Source: Cymodocea nodosa
Lineage: Eukaryota > Streptophyta > Magnoliopsida > Alismatales > Cymodoceaceae
Reading direction: 5' to 3'
DNA: 64,000 nucleotides
NCBI GenBank assembly: GCA_036874045.1
Contig: JAZBRI010000011.1
Location: 10,283,501-10,347,500, forward strand
The notes under the pieces were generated by a model. That model worked only from the letters and a program-made list of their open reading frames with translations. It ran no database searches and was not told the DNA's origin. How positions within the stretch are numbered: the stretch's first letter is position 1; each line of letters starts with the position of its first letter. Both the position numbers and the translations under genes were made by a program. Shown here piece after piece: positions 59,015 to 64,000 of the stretch.

Positions 59015-59333
59015 AAAAAGGGGGAGAAATATTATAAAAAGAAGATTATGATCTTAATTGCAAATATATATTATAAAAGGAGATGCTATTTAAATGGTTA
59101 TTGTAATCTGACAGATGATAATTAGAAAACTGATACTTATATAATTATTGACATCTGAGAGTTTTAGTTCTGAGAGGAAAAATTTACACAAACAATAGAA
59201 ATAAGCTTAAGTAAACTTAAGTCAACAAGCAAGTTTGTTGAATTAAAAGTTAACCCAACAAAGGTGCTTTGTTGAGTTATACATATTTCATAATTGATTT
59301 AATATGGTTTTGTCATCATCAAAAAGGGGGAGA
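59015..59333 (+). other. Paired polypurine tracts, SIRE-A copy 3
   Basis: AAAAAGGGGGAGAA at 59015-59028 and AAAAAGGGGGAGA at 59321-59333, the second next to the LTR. Confidence 0.85.
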
Positions 59334-59334
59334 T

Positions 59335-60171
59335 TGTTGAGTATTTTTGTTTTGATGATGTGTGCTGAATGAAAATAATCATATTTGCTCAATTACTATT
59401 GCTTGTGAAAAGAAATTAAAATAATCAATTAATACAAAAAAAGCTTACTGATATAAATACTTGTCTGTATTGGATCTAAAGTTAATAACTAGTCATTTCG
59501 TTGCATTAATTTCTCATTTAGCTAAACGTTAAGTTAACGTGTGTTTTTATTGAAAAGCATGCTATGTTTTAAAGTTATATCTTCTGTATCATGAACAGTG
59601 TACGTTTAGACAACTCGCTAAGTTAGAGTTTTGTTCGTATAAAGGTCAGGTGAGAACTCGTTAAGTTAGAGGCTTAAAGGTTAAAATAGGTCATGTGATA
59701 ACTCGTTAAGTTAGTGAGTAAAAGAAGAGACAAACTCGTTAAGTTAGTGTTATACACATGGTGAAATTATAAGTTACGAATGTTATATTGTATCACGTGA
59801 GGTGCACATGTTTAACTCGTTAAGTTAACATAACTAAATGCGTTGAGTTGCTATATTGAACACTAAGGCAATGCGTTAGGTTAGCGTTATAAACTTTGTT
59901 GTTATTTTTGCACGTGGTAAAATTCTTATTATAAAAAACATTTGTTTATTACTAAATCGGTGAGTTAAAGTTTTTCTTGGGAGACTTACAAGCGTAACTA
60001 TCCGAAAGGTAACTTAAGTCATATTTTCAGGTCTTGACACGTGTCTCACTAGTTTTATAATATAAAGAGTTTTTCGGTGACTTACATCTGTAACTATCCG
60101 AAACTTAAACTATTTTCAGTGAGTTATCGTTTAACCTTCTGAAAGAAAGGTTAAGTTGGTTCGTTGAGTTA
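59335..60171 (+). repeat. SIRE-A copy 3 3' LTR, truncated
   Basis: First 837 bp of the LTR. It breaks at GTTGAGTTATCG and continues into the 60172-60280 block, so TATA and the LTR end are lost. Confidence 0.9.
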
Positions 60172-60280
60172 TCGTTGCACAGTGTATATTGTATTTGTGT
60201 GCAAGTATAGGTTGATCCCACATAGATTGAGTAAGAATTGTGTACTATTTCGATTTTTATATTGGAGTTTATATGTGTTC
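60172..60280 (+). other. Fragment of the Athila-C leader-like block
   Basis: 109 bp matching the reverse complement of about 32340-32460 (GTGCAAGTATAGGTTGATCCC, then ATTGGAGTTTATATGTGTT). It separates two SIRE-A copies and is a deletion scar or the target of copy 4. Confidence 0.7.
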
Positions 60281-61829
60281 TATTGAGTATTTTGTTTTAA
60301 TGATGTGTGCTAAATGAAAGTAATCATATTTGTTCAATTAATATTGCTTGTGAAAAGAAATTAAAAATATCAATTAATACAGAAAATATTTACTAATATA
60401 AATACTTGTTTGTATTGGATCTGAAATTATATTAAGTTAAATTACTAGTTGTTTCATGATATTAATTTCTCATTTGACTAAATATTAAGATAACATGTGT
60501 TTTTATTGGAAAGCATGATATGTTTTAAAGTTATATCTTTTGTATCATGAACATTGCACATTTAGACAACTCATTAAGTTAGAGTGTTATTTGTATAGAG
60601 GTCACGTGAGAACTCGTTAAGTTAGAGGCTTAAAGATTAAAATAGGTCACATGAGAACTCGTTAAGTTAGTGAGTAAAAGAAGAGACAAACTCGTTAAAT
60701 TAGTGTGTTACATGTGGTGAAATTAAAGGTTACGAATGTTATATTGTATCACGTGAAGTGCACATGTTTAACTCGTTAAGTTAACATAACTAAACACGTT
60801 GAGTTGCTATATTGAACACTAAGGCATTGCATTAGGTTATTGTTATAAACTTAAGTTGTTATTTTTGCACGTGTTAAAATTCTTATTATAAAAACATTTG
60901 TTTATCACTAGTTTGTTGAGTTATCTATAACACAACAGAGTTGGTTCATTGAGTTATCATAACACCACGAAGTTAGTTCGTTGAGTTAGCTACAGTACTT
61001 GTCACGTGAGTTGGCACATGAGGAACTCATTAAGTTAGAAACGCTAAGTTATATATCTACTTGTGTTACTCGTTTAGTTAACATTAAAGTAACGACTACT
61101 TATTATTACACTTGATGAAAAATTTTGGAAGAGAAAGTTTATTTTGCAGGAAATTTTTCAAAGATCCAGGATTGATGATTAAAGAAAAATCGAAATGTAA
61201 ATGTGGGTCAAAACGTGTGTATTTCAATGAACAAAAAAGAGAAGACATGAAGAAGTGGAAAACTGGTAGTGATTAAACATGAAGGATATGCAAGAAATGA
61301 AGTTATAGTATAAAAGGCATAGAATTCTCGTTGATCAATTATCCTTACACACCAAACGAAAAATCTCTTCAGGGATCAAAAACACCCTTTGGGGAAAAGC
61401 TCTCAGATGGAAGAAAATTTAGTGAAGCAGAAAAAATCAGATTTATGTCACTGAAGATCTGAAGTATTAGGAGAAAGCAAATTCAATGAGGTAGAGAAAG
61501 ACAAGATATTCGTCACTGAAGAATTGTTGAAGAAGAAAAAGAAGAAGAAGAAGAAAGATCTCAAACAAGGAGAAATGTTTTAAATTCCACATATTAGTTT
61601 TCTCTATTTGTAGTTATGAAATTGTATAGATGAAACATGGTATCGAAATATAATTGCATCTACAATTTTTGAGGAGAATTGAATTGTATATTGTAATTGA
61701 AACCTTGAATAAAATGATTTTATGAAAACAGTGTCTCGACTTGTTTTTGAGTTTTGAAGTTTCAATTATAATCGGAAAAAGTTGAAAAACACAATTCACC
61801 CCCCTCTTGTGTAGTCATACGATCCTACA
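60281..61829 (+). repeat. SIRE-A copy 4 5' LTR
   Basis: TATTGAGTATTTTG (terminal TG mutated to TA) to ACGATCCTACA, 1549 bp. A block of about 0.2 kb with the TTTCGGTGACTTA inverted repeat is missing near 60908. Confidence 0.9.
61309..61316 (+). promoter_or_regulatory. LTR TATA box, SIRE-A copy 4
   Basis: TATAAAAG in ATAGTATAAAAGGCATAGAA. Confidence 0.7.
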
Positions 61830-61831
61830 AC

Positions 61832-61847
61832 TGGTATTAGAGTTTTG
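61832..61847 (+). other. SIRE-A copy 4 primer binding site, mutated
   Basis: TGGTATTAGAGTTTTG; differs from copy 3 by two C-to-T changes (TCAGAGC to TTAGAGT). The leader to 62029 holds no gene. Confidence 0.8.
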
Positions 61848-62029
61848 TAAATAATCTTTGATATAAAATCGATACCAACTTATTTAATATCATTGCTTAT
61901 TCTGCCTTCCTTGTTTTTAAATAGAAATTAATATTTTAGCATATGTTTAACCTTCTTGATTTAAGGCTCAAGTTGTTTTAAAGTTTTTAAACTGTTTAAA
62001 ATCAAATAGGTTGAAAAATCTAAGGTAAA

Positions 62030-63139
62030 ATGACTACTGGAAAAGGTAATTTTTCTTTATATGAAGGTCAAAATCTTAACTGTCCTCCTTTATTTGATGG
62101 AATACATTTTGAATATTGGAAATATAGGATGACAGTCTTTCTTCAAAGTATAGATCATAAGTTGTGGTTCATGATTTCTAAACCATATACTCTGTTAACT
62201 ACCCCTTATAATACTTGGACAATTACTGAAAAAGAAAATGAAACTCTGAATGCTAAAGGCTTAAATATCTTATTTTGTGCATTGAGTTATGAACAGTTCA
62301 GTAAAGTGTTGGCATATAAATCTGCTTATGAGGTGTGACATGCATTAGAAGTTTCACATGAAGGTACTTCTCAAGTTAAAGAGACTAAGATAAACATGTT
62401 AATTCACAAGTATGAACTCTTTAAGATGCATGAAGACGAAAGTATTTCTGAGATGTTTTCCAAATTCCTAGATATAATAAACTCTTTAAAATGCTTAGAA
62501 AAGAACTTTGAACAAAAGGATTTGGTGAGAAAAATTCTTAGATCCCTAAGTTCCGAGTGGTCTCAGAAAGTGACATCAATTAAGGAATCACGAGACTTAA
62601 ATGTTTATACTATAAATGAACTTATAAGAAATGTAACAACTTATGAAGTTCAATTAAATGATTCACTAAGTCACAACAAATTAAAAATGAAGAAAGAAAT
62701 AGCCTTCAAAATTAATTCAGATTCTGAAATATCTACTGATTCTGACGAGGATTTGATTTTGCTGAGTAGGAAATTCAAGAAAGCATAGAAAGCTAGGAAA
62801 CAACAAAGGAACAGAAATGATAAACCCTCAACGTCAAAATCACTAAATGACAAGAATTCTTCATCTAAAAAGTATGTATCTTACAACCGCAAGAAACCTG
62901 AACATCTTTCTCCAGATTGTCCTATAAGGAAAAATAAAAAGTATAGTTGGACAAATTAGAAGAAGACGGCTCAGAAAACTCAGAAAAAGTTTTACAATAA
63001 AAAAGCTTTGAAGGTCACTTGGGATGACACATTAGAAGAGTCTAAATTTGAGGAATTATCATCAAAATCTTCACATTCAGAAGAAGAACAAGAGTTAGAA
63101 GATGTTGCTCATTTGTGCTTCATGGCAGATGAGTTTGAG
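62030..63139 (+). pseudogene. SIRE-A copy 4 Gag
   Basis: MTTGKGNFSLYEGQ start, PPLFDGIHFEYWKYRM, then FCALSYEQFSKV in frame (where copy 3 is shifted), a stop at 62336-62338 (TGA where copy 3 has TGG), MLIHKYELFKM, RKILRSLSSEWSQKV, and a stop at 62786-62788 (TAG for TGG of the KAWKARK motif). The zinc knuckle has lost two Cys: SYNRKKPEHLSPDC. The stops are G-to-A changes, i.e. C-to-T on the other strand. It ends at GAG|GTAATA. The lesions agree with long silencing. Confidence 0.88.
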
Positions 63140-63308
63140 GTAATATCTGATCCTGAAAGTCATTCAGATTTTAACTTTGATGAATTACTATGTGCTTATC
63201 ATGTATTATTACAAAAACTTAATTTTGTAAACTAGAAAATAAGAATATTAGAAATTCTTTGTCCATTTTGGAAGAAGAAAATTGTTTCCTATCTACTACT
63301 TTAGAAAA
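63140..63308 (+). other. Start of the putative intron/linker, SIRE-A copy 4
   Basis: GTAATATCTGATCCTGAAAG donor side conserved with copies 1 and 3; truncated before the acceptor. Confidence 0.6.
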
Positions 63309-64000
63309 TGATTGGTGTTGGTTGCTCTTTGCAACAAACATTCCAATTTTTTTTTTTTTTTTTATAATGGCAATCACTTTGATAGTACTGAAAATGGGAA
63401 AGTGTAGAAAGTTAAAAACATTTGGACAAGGTTAGGTTAAATATCTTGAGTCTTATTGCTACCAACCACTTTTCCTTGTTTTTCACCCACACATATTAAA
63501 TACCTCTAAATGATCTAATCATGTAACATTCAGTCTAGCAAATAGGAATACAATCACTGAATTAAGAAGGTAACTTGGCTATTTTTCAGATCTAGATCCC
63601 CATTCTAAGTGTCATGTGGACATTATTCTATTTGTGGAGCAGAAACCTTCAATAATTTTGTGAGTTATGAGTTGATTTTAATATAAATGTATGAAATCAT
63701 TGTAACTTATAAACTTAGTAGAAAATCCCATGAAGAGTGTTGGTTGTTTTGTTTTTGTTTTAAAGTTTGAAAAATAATAATATGTAAATATTCTCAAGAA
63801 ATAACTCAAAATAAGGATTAAACAAAAATAGATTATCAAAATAACTCAATATAAATAGAAAATAGAAAATGAGATGGTGAAGTAAATATTGAAAAAGTAG
63901 AAGATAAAAGATAGTAGGTAATGTTAAAAATCATTTAGGTAGCATATTCCTAAATCTCTTCTCAATTTGATAAACTGTTTTTCTTCAAGAGGCTTTGTGA
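63309..64000. other. Unassigned sequence
   Basis: AT-rich with a 19-base T run near 63350 and no similarity seen to the rest of the window. GTGTTGGTTG occurs twice (63314, 63738). No coding frame above 60 codons and no RNA gene recognised. It may be older host DNA or another element. Confidence 0.5.

Larger units (their letters stand above)
48251..60171 (+). mobile_element. SIRE-A copy 3, nearly full length, internal pol deletion
   Basis: 5' LTR (holding LTR-X copy 2), PBS, gag, possible intron, protease, then a deletion joining protease directly to the RT C-terminus, RNase H, non-coding block, extra ORF, paired polypurine tracts and 837 bp of 3' LTR. It is inserted just upstream of SIRE-E protease; the truncated right end prevents checking a target duplication. 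Confidence 0.92.
60281..63308 (+). mobile_element. SIRE-A copy 4, 5' end only
   Basis: 5' LTR, PBS, gag and the start of the linker/intron; then it breaks off into unrelated sequence after TTAGAAAA. Confidence 0.9.

Noticed and set aside
63309-64000. Possible MITE or SINE at the right end because of the long T run and repeated GTGTTGGTTG
   Set aside because: No terminal inverted repeat, target duplication or internal promoter boxes could be found within the window.

Overview
This window is retrotransposon-dominated nuclear DNA of a flowering plant, probably a eudicot (inference from the element lineages and the AT-rich composition). I see no intact host gene. Nearly all of it is LTR retrotransposons in many states of decay, nested up to three deep. 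Short names used below: SIRE-A = a Sirevirus-like Ty1/copia family on + (copy 1 at 1-14124, copy 2 at 38332-44002, copy 3 at 48251-60171, copy 4 at 60281-63308, plus a minus-strand fragment D at 34419-35250); SIRE-E = a related minus-strand Sirevirus-like element (35251-48250); Tork-F = a TNT1-94-like Ty1/copia element (5114-10614); Athila-C = an Athila-like Ty3/gypsy family on the minus strand; LTR-B and LTR-X = families seen only as isolated LTRs.

Layout. 1-14124 is SIRE-A copy 1: gag tail, a possible intron, protease-integrase, a deletion, an extra 3' ORF split by the complete Tork-F insertion, and a 3' LTR with a duplicated promoter. 14125-34418 is an Athila-C mosaic on the minus strand: three LTR copies (14.7-16.3, 29.9-31.4, 32.6-34.4 kb), an Athila-type gag interrupted by a solo LTR-B that itself holds a solo LTR-X, an F-box pseudogene just downstream of gag, and an RT/RNase H-integrase-extra ORF unit. 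34419-48250 holds fragment D and SIRE-E, with SIRE-A copy 2 inserted in SIRE-E. 48251-63308 holds SIRE-A copies 3 and 4; copy 3 has a second solo LTR-X in its 5' LTR. The last 0.7 kb is unassigned.

How the parts relate. In SIRE-A the order is LTR - PBS - gag (UBN2 type, CCHC knuckle) - long coiled-coil linker - protease - integrase - RT - RNase H - about 1.5 kb non-coding - extra ORF - two polypurine tracts - LTR. The linker is bounded by GT...AG, ends in a stop codon next to the acceptor, and is missing with exact splice-product length in fragment D. This suggests that splicing joins Gag to Pol while unspliced RNA gives a long Gag. The extra ORF is colinear with, and clearly related to, the post-integrase ORF of the Athila-like element, although the two belong to different superfamilies. 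The same elements also share a non-coding block and short inverted-repeat modules built on AGTTA...TAACT.

Almost every coding region is broken. Where a comparison copy exists, most stops are C-to-T changes (CAG, CAA or CGA to stop), as expected from decay of methylated DNA. Family and domain names rest on motifs read by eye; no database search was run.
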